DNA from: Capsaspora owczarzaki ATCC 30864
Taxonomy: Eukaryota; Opisthokonta; Filasterea
Reading direction: 5' to 3'
Assembly: GCF_000151315.2 (NCBI RefSeq)
Contig: NW_011887299.1
Location: 1-43,233, forward strand
Length of the DNA stretch: 43,233 nt
The notes below the pieces were generated by a model. That model made no database searches and was not told where the DNA came from. It saw nothing but the letters and a program-made list of their open reading frames with translations. This document shows positions 25,186-37,500 of this stretch, piece by piece. The position numbers were made by a program, and so were the translations under genes. Numbering within the stretch: position 1 is the stretch's first letter; each line of letters opens with the position of its first letter.

Positions 25186-28100
25186 CTACTTTGATCCAGA
25201 CAAGCCAAACTGCGTGCGAGGCAAAATGTTGGCCGTGTGTCGAGGAACCGAGGAAGTGGAACCGCCCGCGCGTGTCCGACCAACCAAGCCCCCAGAAGCA
25301 CTCGGATGCGTGGGCGTCGTCGTCGACCGCCCTTGGCCAGGAGCTCGAAATGCATTGTTGGGTGCTGGCATGTGGTACAAGCTCGTGATGCGCTCGTCCT
25401 CCGCGTCTGGAGCCGCATGAAGCAAAAAGGAGGAGGAGGAGGAGGAGGAGGAGGAGGGATCGTACATCCGTTTCGAGACGTGGACATCGGCAGGAACCAC
25501 GTCCATTCGCATTGCCGATGCAGACGCCGAATTGGTGGTCTCGCGGAGCTGGCGCCGAATGGACTCTTGCTCCTCCTCGTGCGCAACGATTCTCTCGACC
25601 TCCATGTCCATGAGCGCGTTGAAGCTGACCGGGTCCGGGATCGCTGCAATACGCGCTTGGAGCGCCCCGAGGGTGGTGACGGCAAGCGCGCCACCGGGTT
25701 TGGTCGAAAACACTGACAGATCGGACACTTCGAGCACGGGAACTGCATGGCTCGACCCTGAAACGCGAACAAATCGCTGAACCAGTGCGTTTGAGATGGC
25801 CACGGTGGTGCCACGAGTCAGCTTGTCGCCCACACCCAGCCTGTCAAGGCCACCAGAGGTCTGGACCACAAACAGGCGCATGTGCTCCGATGCGTCGGCC
25901 AAAAACAAGCGATCGGGAATCACTGTCCGGCCAACAACGACGCCAACCGTGTCGACCTCAGAGCCAAGCGCAAGAGCCTCGATGCTCGAGCAATCGCAAA
26001 ACTGCCTTGGCAGCATGGTTGCGCACTCTGGCACCGCTGGGAGCTCGGCATAGCGTGTGGATCGAATGGTGCCGACTTGAAGCGCGGCGCTGGCAAGCCC
26101 GTTGGAGCTGGATGCACCGCGGTAGGACGACGGGAGGAGCGAGTAGAATGCAACGTGCGCGCCTTCACGCAACAAATGCTCCAAGTCTTCGCTTGGTCTC
26201 CACACGGAAATCACCGTGGAGAGGGCAAACATTGCACTCTCAGATTCGCCAGCAGCCAGCAAGGCGCGCGCTCGTTGCGTGTCCATCACGCGGACCTTCA
26301 TGAGCGAAGTGACGTCGCGTTTGGCGAGGATGCCGTTGGCGTCCAGTCCGGTGCCGAATTCGCCCATCCCGTGCTGAAGATCTTCCTCTTCATCCTTGTC
26401 AGCTTCATCATCGTGCTGTTCCTTGTTCGAGGCCAAAAGCTCATGCGATGCCAGCCGTTTTTCTTGCAGCTGCTCGACTTGGCGCGACAGCCGCTCTTCA
26501 AACAGCGTCAGCGCCCGTTCTTCCGCTCGTCGACTTCGAATGACCTTGCGCCCGTCTACAGTTTCGATAAAGACAGCCGGGTACTGGCGCAAAACCACAA
26601 CATCGACGGCAGCAATCGCACCACCAGTCGGAGATGCGGTGCTCAGGGCGGTAAAGAACGGTGGTCGGCCTTGGTAGCCAAGGGATGCCCACCAACGAGC
26701 GCGCCGCGTCGCGTTTGCCGTCAGGCGCAAGCTCGTCTTTGCGGCGCCTGGTTCCAGCGGGCCAGCACCATCTCCGGGACCCACAAGCTCGGCGCTCGCA
26801 ATAGCCAACTTGGTGCCAACAGCAATTTTGCCGCGCTGCACCAAAGCAGCAAGATCCCGATCGAGCTGTGCCTCAATGCTATACCACGAGTCTGTCAGTA
26901 GCACCTTGGCTGAGCAGCCCAAAGCAGCCGAAGAAGACTTGTGAGGGTTGCCGTTCGCAGTGGGAGCCGCAGCAGCTGGGCTGGCAGTTTCCGAACGCTG
27001 ACTCTGATTGGGTTGGGGTGCGCCTCCAGGTCCGGAAAGAATCTCCGCAACGCAGAGCACCATGAATTTGGTCGGCACATCATCTCGCTCGTGAATTCGA
27101 CGCAACGCAGAACGACGAGCGTGATTGACCTCGTACTCGTACCGTGCTCTCAGCTGCGTCATGACCCGCTGTGGCGTCAGGCATCTCTGGCGCGAGACGT
27201 GGTGCAGACGGGTGTCCTGGCTCGCGAGCTTCCAGACAATCCAGCGGAAATGGTTGGCAACCCACTCACCAGCGATCAGACTCAGCTTTACGCCAGGCAC
27301 CTGACGCAGGGCAAGCTCAAATTCGGCTGCTCCAGCGCAACCATCCGTGCCAAGCTGCAGACTGACATTGTGGGTGGCGCCGCTTTCACCGCTGTACGCG
27401 GAAACGGTGAGCGGCAGAAATCCACCGGCAACGTCGGCAAGGTCCATATGCTCGGGGGCAGAAAAGCGGAATGTGCTTGCGTTGGCCGCAGTAATGGCCT
27501 TGGTTGGAGGAATTGGCGTCGGGTCCAGCATCCAGGCACGGAGGGGCGTTGGCTTTTGACCAGCAGGCAATGCTGGATGGAAGACGGCCGATTTTAACGC
27601 GAACGACGAGGCGCTCGGTAAGGAGCTCGCTCGGTTAGTCTTGTCGTGATGGCTGGTACTCGCGGTAGCAATGCGTGATTGCGCGGATGGATCGAGGAGG
27701 GGAGCAACAAAGCAATGCTTTTTGAACGCAGCCGAGGTCTCCACACCCTCCATCGCGCCAGCCACTCGCTTGTTTGCCAGACGCGTGTGCATCGACAGCG
27801 GCACGACCGTCGGCGACTGAGCCCGCGAAAGTTCCGGGGTAGAACTCGCGGATGTGCGTGCAGGCGGACGAAAAGGGCGCGAGCCGGAGGCCAGCAACGG
27901 CGAGGAGGCTGGTCCACCGCGATGGCTCGAAGGAGTCGGTGGCAGCGTTCTGCCACCAGTCACTGGCGTGGCCGGTGCTGTGGGCAGTTGCTGTTGATGC
28001 ATCGCTGTCATCAGTGTTCGGTTTAGAATGGGAGTTTTAAACCCCGAAGTGTTTGGCGGAAGACCTCGGGATGCAGGAGGAGGAGGCGGCAGATCTGCAA

Positions 28101-30669
28101 GCTTTGGAGATGCAGGACGAGTATCGGAGCTGGACAGTTTGGCTCGAGCCCGCTCCAACGCTTCGGGCGCCACCGGCATTGGTCGGTTGGAAGCTGTCGA
28201 GAATCCTTCGAAACTTGCGGGCGACATTGGATTTGTCTGCACTGCATCCTGCTCTGCAAACATTGCACGAGCTTGGGCCAGGGCTTCTGAATCAATATGA
28301 ACTGGCTTGTTTGATGCGGTGGTGAAGCCAGCGAACTTGACTGGAGCAGATGGTTGTGGTGCTTCGTCATGCTCGTCTTCTTCTGCCTCGTCAGCGTCGC
28401 CCATCATCGCTCGCGCGCGTGCCAAAGCTTGTGGATCGATGTGCACAGGTTTGTTCGATGCGGTGGTAAAGCCAGCGAACTTTGCAGGCGCAGGTGCATC
28501 CTCGTGCTCGTCTTCTTCTGCATCGTCAGCGTCGCCCATCATTGCCCTCGCGCGTGCCAAAGCCTGTGGATCAATGTGCACAGGCTTGTTTGACGCTGTG
28601 GTAAATCCGGTAAACTTGGGAACATGCCCTGAAGTCGCCGCCGAGCTGTCGGCAAGAGGACGGCCTGTTGCATCCTCGGACGAATCGGCAAACAAGGCAC
28701 GAGCTCGCGCCAAGGCCTCGGGATTGATGTGCACCTGCTTGCCTGCCGCAGTAGAAAACCCCCCAAACGGCGGCATCGGTTCGACGGGACGCCGTTCAGG
28801 GTCGGAAAAGGTGGAATTGGGAGCTGCTTCCGATTCTGCCTCGTTCAGGTTCAGCTCAAGTCCCGGCTCGGCTGGAGCTGGCTCTTCAAAGTGCAGAACT
28901 CTGGTTGCGGTGGCAATTTCTTGCGAAAAGCTCCTTGGCAGCCCAGCAGCAGCAGCAGCAGCGGCAGCAGATCGTGATGATGCGTCGGGACTGGCAGCGG
29001 GAGCAGGAAAGAGAAGAGGTGGCATGGATACTGCAGGCATTGGGATGGTCGGGCCGGGAGACTGGAACTCGGCTCTCCACGCAAACTTGCCTGGTGTCAA
29101 TTGGCGAACGTCTTCAAGCTGCTGCGCCGTTGGGAGATTCATGACTGTAAATTCGCTCGTCACGCTGAAGCTGCTGCGCGGAGAGGAGACTGGCGACGTG
29201 GACATGGGTACAGTAGCGATGGGAGGCTTCTCGGGAAAGAGCTCCCGAGCAAGCAGTCTGGACGGAGTGCCCGCGTAAGAGGCAGACGGAGTGACGGGAG
29301 CGGTCGATTCGAGCAACGACTGGGTCGGTTGATAGGAACCGGAAAGGAGCACAGTAGCATCAAGCGGCGATGCTCTGCTCACACTGACTGGAGCACGCAG
29401 AACATCCATGCGCAGTACTTGAGGAGTGATGATTGGCGAGGCTGAAAATGTCGGGTTGAGCCGATACTGCCCTCCGTCCATGTTGGCTCGATCAATGAGA
29501 TCGCGCACAGCCAATGGCGTCACAAGATCAACGACAGTCGACGAGATACCGCCAGCATGGCCACCAGCACCGGCATTTGCGCGGCTGGGCTCGATTGGCG
29601 ATTGCTCGAGAAAAGTGGATGAGATCGGGTGTGCATGAAAATCCGATGGATTGTCTCGCGATTGGTGTGACGGATCGAGCTGTTCATGTTGGTTCAACTT
29701 TGCTTGCTGAGCTTGCCCTCGCTTGGGTGGAGGAGCGTTGGCGCGCGGTGAAAAGAGCGACGAGGGTGATTTGTCGCCGTCCTGCACCATGAGAGCCGCT
29801 GCACGCCTCGAAGACGGAGGCGGTGAGCTGTAGTGTCCATATGGCACGGAAGGGATGGCAAACTCGACTGCTCGGGTGTAGGTGTGCTGGGCGGTCGCAG
29901 CAGGGCATGGGTTGTTGTTGGCTGGCAGTGCACACGGCGCCTCTTCGTCCACAGAGGGGCCAACGAGGACCATCACCGATGCATGCATGTCTGTAGCCAG
30001 GTTCTGCTGGCCGGGCGAGGGCGCGACGACGACGACAGGGGTCGGGTCGACCTGCAACTTGCCCGCCACATTGACAGGTTGAGCTTGATCGCTTGAGTGT
30101 CGAGCCGCGTGTCCTGCGATTTTGGGAGCCCAAAAAAGCGCCAATGTGGTGCGTTCAATGCAGAGTCGGTTCTCATCAGTTGTCGACAAACAACGCCACA
30201 AACAGTTGCAAAAGCCAAAGCAAAATCAAGGGCGCGCTTTTTGGTTGCAAGTTTTGAAACAGAGCTTTTGTTTCACTTTTTTTTTTTTTTTGCTTTGTTT
30301 GTTTCTCGTTGAGTGCTGTTCATTGTCATGCTCACCGTTTGCTGCTACGTGCGCTGAACCCACTTCGTCTTGCTGCTGCATCCGGTCGAGGCACTGCGCG
30401 GCGCGGAACAGCAGAGCAGTCCGCCGAGATGGCTGCGGCGCAGTTTTCGCGCCATTTTTTGCTTGGCTGTTGTTTTCGTCGTCGCCCTGGTCGCTGTGCG
30501 CCTGCTGTGCTCCCGACGCCTCTCCTCCGTGTTTGCTGTTGGCTGTGCCCGTGGCTGACTGCCGGGTGCTGCGGCGGCGGGGTCGGCGCATCCCCAGCGG
30601 CCGCAGCGTGTCAGAGCTGGCTGGCTTGCGGCCGCATTCACCCGCGCTGCTCACGACCACAGCCATCAT
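25186..30669 (-). CDS. BRCA2: BRCA2 homologue with five BRC repeats
   Basis: Exon 1 30336-30669 and a single large exon 25186-30113 give 1,753 residues, about half the human length. BRCA2 loads RAD51 on single-stranded DNA during homologous recombination. Five BRC repeats (FSTA or FTTA plus an ALARARA helix) lie at about residues 558-770. The DNA-binding region starts near residue 1050: GEWVANHFRWIVWKLAS, QRCLTPQRVMTQLRARYEYE and SALRRIHERDDVPTKFMVLC match the helical domain and OB1 entry of vertebrate BRCA2. OB folds 1-3 follow to the C-terminus. The charged RAEERALTLFEERLSRQVEQ to LAKRDVTSLMKVRVMD interval is where the tower sits, but here it is very short. No PALB2-binding motif was recognised. 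The start is uncertain because a T-tract CAG lies directly upstream of the first ATG. Confidence 0.92.
25429..25457. repeat. (GGA)n trinucleotide repeat in BRCA2 C-terminus
   Basis: About ten GGA units, read on the minus strand as TCC, encode a polyserine run after SKRMYDP near the C-terminal end of BRCA2. Confidence 0.9.
28135..28775 (-). repeat. five tandem BRC-repeat coding units
   Basis: From N- to C-terminal end the units lie at about 28690-28775, 28538-28620, 28400-28484, 28262-28342 and 28135-28218, spaced roughly 120-150 bp. Units two and three are almost identical at DNA and protein level (FTTASNKPVHIDPQALARAR in both) and share an acidic linker. Unit four differs slightly, and units one and five are the most diverged. 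Confidence 0.9.
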
Positions 30670-31647
30670 TCGTGCTGAAAAAAAAAAAAAAAAAAGTGAG
30701 AGTGACCCCTTTCCCCAAAGAGCAATCGAAGTCATAGATGAATGACTGCTGAGACAGCAATCAAATCGGGGCTTTGCATGCTGAGAATTGAGAGGAACCT
30801 TCTTCGGATCCACTGAAAACAAACAGTCAAGTTGATTCTCGAGTTTTGGTTTTGCAACAGCTAGCAGCGTCGTCGCTTTGCAGCAAATATGCTTGTAAAT
30901 ATTCTTGCCATTCATTGTGGGTACAGAGCGGCACGTTTGTAGGGCTACAATGAGCCGATTCCGTGACTTTGCAAGATGGCAAAATGGAGCCAGCGGGAAG
31001 CGTGCGAGCCATCCCGCTTTCCGACGTTTTTGTGCTGCAAAGGGCTGAATTGGGTCATTTACTTGCATAATCGCATGCGTGTGTATCTGTAGCTGATTTA
31101 TATAAATGCTAATTAGCAACCGATTTCGAAGGTCAAGCGCTCTTCGTGCAATGTGTTGCGAATCAGTGCAATTGCAAGTTGAAGGCTTTTTTTTTTTTTT
31201 TTTTTTTCGTTTTTCCCCGTGAAAGCGATCCGGCTTATGTTTTTTGCCATACCTGTGTGCATTGCATTCAATTGAATGTAGCACGAACTCAGATTGATTG
31301 TGCGTAGATTCAGAGTCGTCAATGCAAGTTCGGGCGTTCAAGTCAAACGCCTGAGATTGAATGTCTCTGTGCGCAACTTCCAGAGCACGAGACTTCGGTC
31401 AGCGTTATTCCAATAGAATAGTGCAGACCACAACCCACACAATCCTCGAGTTCAAGATCAGCGAACAGACCCGGTGCAACGTGCAGTAGCCGTAGATTGG
31501 GTCATTGTTTGATGCGTTTTTCCAATTCCCCCTTTGTGTTAGTATCAGTCCATGCGCCTTTGGTTTTTTCATTTTATTATGGTTGTTTTTGACTTGATTC
31601 TCGATTTGTCCACTCTTCCTTTTTTTTTTTGTTCCCCCATACAACAA
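30670..31647. other. divergent intergenic region, no gene seen
   Basis: This lies between the starts of BRCA2 (minus) and the YxxP/tubby-like gene (plus). The minus strand stays open for over 200 codons, but the composition is random-like with Lys runs from poly(T), and I see no domain. Poly(A/T) tracts lie at 30677-30694 and 31183-31207. A 91-codon minus frame at 31405-31680 is also unconvincing. Promoters of both genes must lie here. Confidence 0.45.
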
Positions 31648-34295
31648 ATGTCCAAGTCGAGCGATGCTGTGCGTCACCATCGCGCTCTTCTCGTTCTCGT
31701 TGCTGCTTTCCCATTGTTGTCCATCTCACTGTCTCCTTCTTCCTGTCAACCCATGCTCCTCTCTCTCTCTCTCTCTCATCTTATCTCTCTCTCATCCTCT
31801 CTCTCTATCTCTATCTCTGGCTGTCCCTCTCTCGCTCTTCCGCTGCACGTCCTTGTGTGAATGAAGCGAGTCGGAGTTCCCCCAGTCTCTCTCTCTCTCT
31901 CTCTCTCTTTGCCCTCTTCTCCTCTTCCTCCTCCCCTCCCATTGCACCACGCTCTTCACTCTCTTCATCTCTCTCTCCATCTCTCTCTTTCTCCTTCCTT
32001 CCTTCCCCTCCTTCCTCCTTCCCTTCCCCTCGCTTTTTGACTCCACTCAACTTCCAACTCGTTTTGGATTTTTTATTTTATTCTTTAATCTCTACTTGTT
32101 CCCAACGCCTTACACGCAAACACTCAAACACTCGACTTTGACTTTTGACTCACCTCAATCTTACTCGATTTCTGTGTTTGAATCTTATGGTGGCCAGCCG
32201 CCGTCGTACGATGACATTGCCCGCGCGCCGCTGTACGACGATGTAGTCAGCAGCTCGCGCTCGGCCGCTCCTGCTGCGCACGGCGCTCACGGCGGTGGCA
32301 ACGATGGCGTCGTCAACCTCGGCGCGCCACGACAGCCGTTCGGCTATGGATACCTGCCGGCCGGGGCTCAGCCAGGCGCTGGTCCTGCCTCTTCTTCAGC
32401 GCCAAGCGCAAGCGCGCCCATCTACTCGTCTCCCTCCGACGCGGCGGATGGTCCGATCTATGCCACACCTGCAAACCCAAACGCACTCTACGCGGCCGCT
32501 GCGCCTGACACGAGCTACGCCATGCCGCAGCAGTTTGCAAACAATCCGGCTGGGCTGTATGACAATCCGCCGCCGACAGGTGGTGCCGCCAGCTCGGCTC
32601 CAAGCGCGCCAGGATCGTATGACAACCCGCCGTCTCGACTGTCGGCCAAAGGCGCGCCAGAGGCATCCGCTCCGATCTACGACGTCCCCAACGAGAAGCA
32701 GCGCATTGTCAGCGCTGCCAACAACCAGGCCGGCCCACCGCCGTTCCAACCGCCGCAACCGCAAGCTCCAGTCGTCTCTGCGCGCTCGTCCTATGGCGGA
32801 GAGCCCGCTGCTGCCCAGCCCATGATGTCGCGACAGGGCTCGTCCTATGGTGGAGCGCCCCCGGGTCATGCAGCGAGTCCCGTTCCTGCAGCGGTCGTTC
32901 TCAACCGTCCCGTCCAGGGCATGTTCACTGCGCCGACGCTGACCATGCCAAACTTCCCTCCCACGCAAGGCCAGGAGCACACCCCGCTGCCTTCGCAACT
33001 GACGCGCGTCCCGGTCCTGATGAACTTGGAGGTGCCCGAAGGCCCCACCGCGTACGCCTCCACCATGCGCTGGCACATCTCGCCATCCTACGAGCGCCGA
33101 ATGGCCGTGAAGACAGTCTCCTGCTCCAACATTCCGTCCAAGATTGGCGAAAAGCTTCCAAACACGTACGTTGTCATTACCCACGGCGGCCCCTTCTCCA
33201 CTCCAGTGGAATCCGACGTCGTCAAGAAAAGCAACGTTGCGGCTTATGGCTTGAAAAACCCGCACTCCTTGTAAGTGATTGGTGCTGGAGGTTGCGGGGG
33301 GGATGGTGGCGGTGGTTGGATGGGCTCGTTGCTGGCAGCCAGGCGAGCTTGATTTTTTTTTGTCTGTTTCCTCTGATTTTTTTTTCATGTTCATCCACTT
33401 GTTCCCCTTTGGGTGGTTGCGACAGTATTGTGCCTGCTTCGGGCTACGCGCCATTCATCGTCTCATTGCGCTTGCGTCGCACCGTGCTCGGCGACGTCCA
33501 AATCGCAACCTTTACCCTTCCGGAGGCGCTGCAGTACGCGTCGGACGGCGCGTTGGTCGGCCCGCATTCCTTCCCAATGCAACTGGATCCCGCTTACAGC
33601 AGCAAGTGCGCTCCAGGCACACCACCACCGATCGTCAAGCTGACGTGGACGCTCACACCACCCGTACTGGGCTCGTTTGAGTTGAGCTTTGCACGCGTGC
33701 CTGGCGCTGCTCCCCGCTACCAGATTGTGGACAACAACAAGGCCGTCTTGTTCCAGCTGGTGCAAGGAAACGCTTCAAGCTCGTTCATTCTGCTGGACTT
33801 TTCAGGCGTTCCCATCTTGCAAATCTTCCGCCACTCGCTCATCATGATTGGCCAAAACGATAACATCCCCTTCGCGACCGTGCTTGCCATGAACTCTTCT
33901 CCGCTTGCCAACGTCACAAAGCTTGGCATCAACCCGCTCGATCACACAGGCCGTCCGTTGCCGTTTATTGCAGCCCGTCCGTCCTCTGCCCCGACGTTCA
34001 ACATGGAGTTGACCCGTGTTAGCGTGAGTGTTTTTGCGAGTGTTTTTTGCGTTTCAGTTTTGGCATTGGTTTTTCTTTTTGCAACTCTCTTGCTCATCAA
34101 CTTTCTCACACACTCAACTGTTGCTGCTCACAGAACCGAGACCTGGTGGCTCACTATGCTTACGGCGATGGCGCTCAAGGCCACATGAGTATCCGCCCCA
34201 CCGAAGACGTGCCTTGCATCGTCGCCAGTATTTTGGCCTCGGCCGTTTTCCGATACGATACATCATACAATATTGGCAACTCTTATACCCTGTAA
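31648..34295 (+). CDS. YxxP-rich, C2-like, tubby-like (LURP-one-type) protein
   Basis: Exons 31648-31668, 32198-33270, 33426-34023 and 34134-34295 give 617 residues. A 7-codon first exon (MSKSSDA) joins PPSYDDIARAPLYDDV in phase. Residues 8-200 are Pro/Ala/Ser-rich with six YxxP motifs at Tyr83, 95, 114, 128, 148 and 168 (YSSP, YATP, YAMP, YDNP, YDNP, YDVP). Residues about 300-400 (AVKTVSCSNIPSKIGEKLPN, TYVVITHGG) look like a C2 domain. Residues about 445-617 (RYQIVDNNKAVLFQLVQG, SFILLDFSGVPILQIFRHSL, then MSIRPTEDVPCIVASILASA) have the layout of tubby C-terminal-like/LURP-one/scramblase folds, which often meet membranes. I infer a membrane-associated docking protein. The domain calls are from pattern only. 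The first-exon join is the weakest part: an open frame also runs upstream of 32198. Confidence 0.72.
31741..32050. repeat. CT-rich simple-sequence region in intron 1
   Basis: About 310 bases of TCTC runs and other pyrimidine tracts fill most of the 529-nt first intron of the YxxP/tubby-like gene. On the minus strand they give long meaningless Arg/Glu-rich frames. Confidence 0.9.
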
Positions 34296-34553
34296 TTGAC
34301 ATCCGTGTCTTGTTTCTTGCTCTCGTCGGACTCGGCAATCCGATTCGCTGTTTCTTTCAAAAGAAACGACTGTTTTTTGGTTTGGAAATTTTGTCTGGTC
34401 TATTTTGCTGCATTGCAAACGTGGCAGACAGATGATTTTGCTTTGTGTTTCATGTCACGTATACATTGTCTAATTGTTTGCTGTAGTGTACAAATGAATC
34501 TTTTACGTCTGATCGCTGCAAACACGTTTCAACAAAGGAGGCCATCCCCTCAC

Positions 34554-37500
34554 TCACTCTGCCACCCAAACTGATGCATCGGCAGCATCTGACGGACCCT
34601 GGTCTTCCACGGTGATGCCAATCTGACCAATCTCGTCATCGACTGGCAACGGAGACGAAAGAGGCGTCGAGTAGCCCGCCTCCGCCAACATGGCAGCGGG
34701 GTTGCTCATCTGGGCATCCGCAAAGACCCCATCATCAATGGCGGCCATGGCTCGTTGCTGGTTTTCAAGGTGCTTGACGGAAGAAATGTGGTTGTCCCAC
34801 CAGAATGCCGGCACGTGCGAGGCGCAAATGTCGCAAAGAATGGATTGGCTGACATCCTTTCCAGCGGCCTCGCCCTTGGCGCCACGCACCGTCTTGAGGC
34901 GCAGAGTTTCGGCGCGCACCCGAGAGACTTCCAAGTCCATCTGGCCCTCATCGAACATGGAAGGGTCGGAGTCTGCCGCCGAAGATGTTTGCTGCTGCTG
35001 CTGCTTGTTCACACTCGGCATCTGAAGGCTGGTGTGTGGATGATCGTCATCCTCGTCGTCACCGCCATTCACATCACTAGTCGTTGTCTTCTTGCGACCT
35101 TTCCTGCCGAGAGTGCCAAAGCCGCGGCGTTTCAGCGAGAGTGCATTCTCTTTCATGCGCTTGCTAAACCCAGCAGCTGATCGGATGTCGTGTTGGGCCG
35201 CGCTTCCTTGACGCCAGTACATGAGGGCAAATCCGATCGCAAAGGCGGTTGGGATGAGTGCAAGGTGCACAAGCGTGCCGACCATCAGCCCGGCATAGTT
35301 GTGCGTCACCACCAGAGAAAACAGATTCGTCCACAGCACCACGGCAGCCAGGCCGCACGCAAAGCAGCAAACTAGCGCGTTGTGGTAGATGGGAAATGCA
35401 AGCATGGCGAGAAGCACTGGCAGGGTGAGCAGGGACAGCATGATACTGACACCGTCGTCGCCCAGCGGCGAGGAAAGCACGGTTGTTGCAACGACCATCA
35501 TTGCCTTGATGAATGCGTCCGTACGCGCCGTGGCGGCCGACTTGACGCTCATCCAGTGAATCTTGCGCAAATCAGGCCGGTCAAACCGCCAATTAAACCA
35601 AAAGTAGACGGCAACCTCCGAAAGGCTGCCTCCCACATACACCAGACGCATCATCATGGTCAAAAAGCCAATCAACGTAGCGACAGACACCGCAACGAGG
35701 GCTTGGTGGTAGCCGCTGCTCCAGCATTCGACAGAAGGCTCTCGCGTCAGCACAGACACCCCGGAAACATTGTCCGAGCATGCAAACACGTTGAGCAGGA
35801 CTCGCAAGAACGGAATGTACATGAACGAGCTGACACCCCACACCAGTAACGAAGCAAAGCTCCACAGCTGGCCTTGCAGTGTGCGGAGTTGCGTGGCATA
35901 GGGATGCCAGCGATACGCCAGCATCATCAGGGCCACACACGACCAGACCAGCGCCACGGTGGAGAAAAAGTAAGCCGCGTACTTGACCGAGACAAAGTCA
36001 CTGATTTCGAGCTGAAGCGGGATGGCAATGGTGTTGAAAACGTGACTGTTGGCCCACGGTAGAGTGACTGTGAAGGGCATCGACACGAGCTGGAAAAAGT
36101 TGACCAGCAGCAACGCAAACGCGACGAGCGCTGATGCTCGCGGAAGCGTCTCTTGCTGGAAGCGCTCCATCCGCGTCGAGTACACACGAATGAGGCGTCC
36201 TGGATGCTGCGCAATGGACCATTGTCGGATGGTGCCGTCGCGACCGCCCGTAAAGACCGCGTCCCCGCGTACCATGATGCGGTTGATAAAGTCCGTGTGA
36301 CCGTCGTACTCCCACTCGAGCTTGCCCGTAGTCGTGCTCGAGCAGCGGATTCGAGCGTCCTTGCCTGCGTGGATGACGTGGCGACCATCCTCGGAAAGGC
36401 TCACGGCACGGACGCTGGCGTCGTAGCCACGAATAATGACGCGGCCTGCGTTGTTTGGAAAGGAGTTGGCCGACAACACGCGGACGGACTGATCGCGCGA
36501 GGCTGTGGCAATCAGGCCATTTCGAACATCCAGGTAGTTGATGGCATCCGTGTGCTCCCGACTCTTGCAAAGAAGCGCACCCGTCTTGACATTGTAGCTG
36601 GCCAGTCCACCAGCGCCATCGCCGCTGACAATGGTAAAGCTTTCGCTCTCACTGGTGGTGGCACTCGTACTCGTAGAAGTAGGCTGGTTCAGACAGATAT
36701 AGTTGACAGATCCGACATGCGCTTCGGCAAGCGTGTGCAAGAGCTTGCCAGATTCAATCTCCCAGACCAGCAGCTTGCTGTCAGAGCAGCCAGCCACGAC
36801 AAATCCATGGCCGTCGTTCGGCTGCGGCCCTTGCTGTTGCTGCTTGCTGTCGGTGGAGGAGCGAGGCAAGACTGCGAGGCAGTTGATGATGCCGCCGCCT
36901 CCAGAGTACACACGCAGCTTGGTTCCAGTGATAAAGTTCCACGATGTGACGGTCTTGTTGGTGGACCCGCAAAACACCAGGTGCGACTGCGGGAGCGGCC
37001 GGACGTCGTTGATCGAGTCAGAGTGTCTCAAGGTGTGCAGCAGCCCAAAGCGATTCAAGTCCCAGACATTCACAGTGGCGTCTGTCGAGCAGGACAGCAA
37101 GACGCCACGGTCGCGGCCGACATGGCGTGACAGCGAGGGACTGGCGAGGACGTGCGCGACGGTGGCCATCCCAGTGTCTGGCGGCACTGTCTGATGGGCG
37201 AGCGTCTGGAGGATGGACGCGGGAACATGGGTGTGGCGCACTTGGTAGACTTGCTGCGTGTGCGTCGTGAAGACGGCCAAACACTCGGCCGTCTCGACGT
37301 CCCACACGCGAATGGCCGTGTCGCGTGATCCAGAGAACAGCAGGCCTTGAACCTCCTCCAAGCACCACACAGAATTGACATGGTGGCCGGCAACAATGTG
37401 GCGACCGTCGTCCTCCGGATTTGACTCTTTCTTTGCGGGCGCTGCAGAAGAATTGTCCGTCGAAGAGTCCAAGCCGTCGTCGTTGCGGCAACATAGAATT

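Noticed and set aside
30226-31341. 372-codon open frame upstream of and through BRCA2 exon 1 on the minus strand
   Set aside because: Only the part from 30669 to 30336 joins in phase to BRCA2. The upstream part is random-like with Lys runs from poly(T) and shows no domain.
31405-31680. 91-codon minus-strand frame between BRCA2 and the YxxP gene
   Set aside because: Composition looks random, it overlaps the start region of the opposite gene, and no family is recognisable.
36153-37130. 325-codon plus-strand frame opposite the WD40 region
   Set aside because: It is the antisense shadow of GC-rich WD40 coding sequence, which carries clear repeat signatures on the minus strand.
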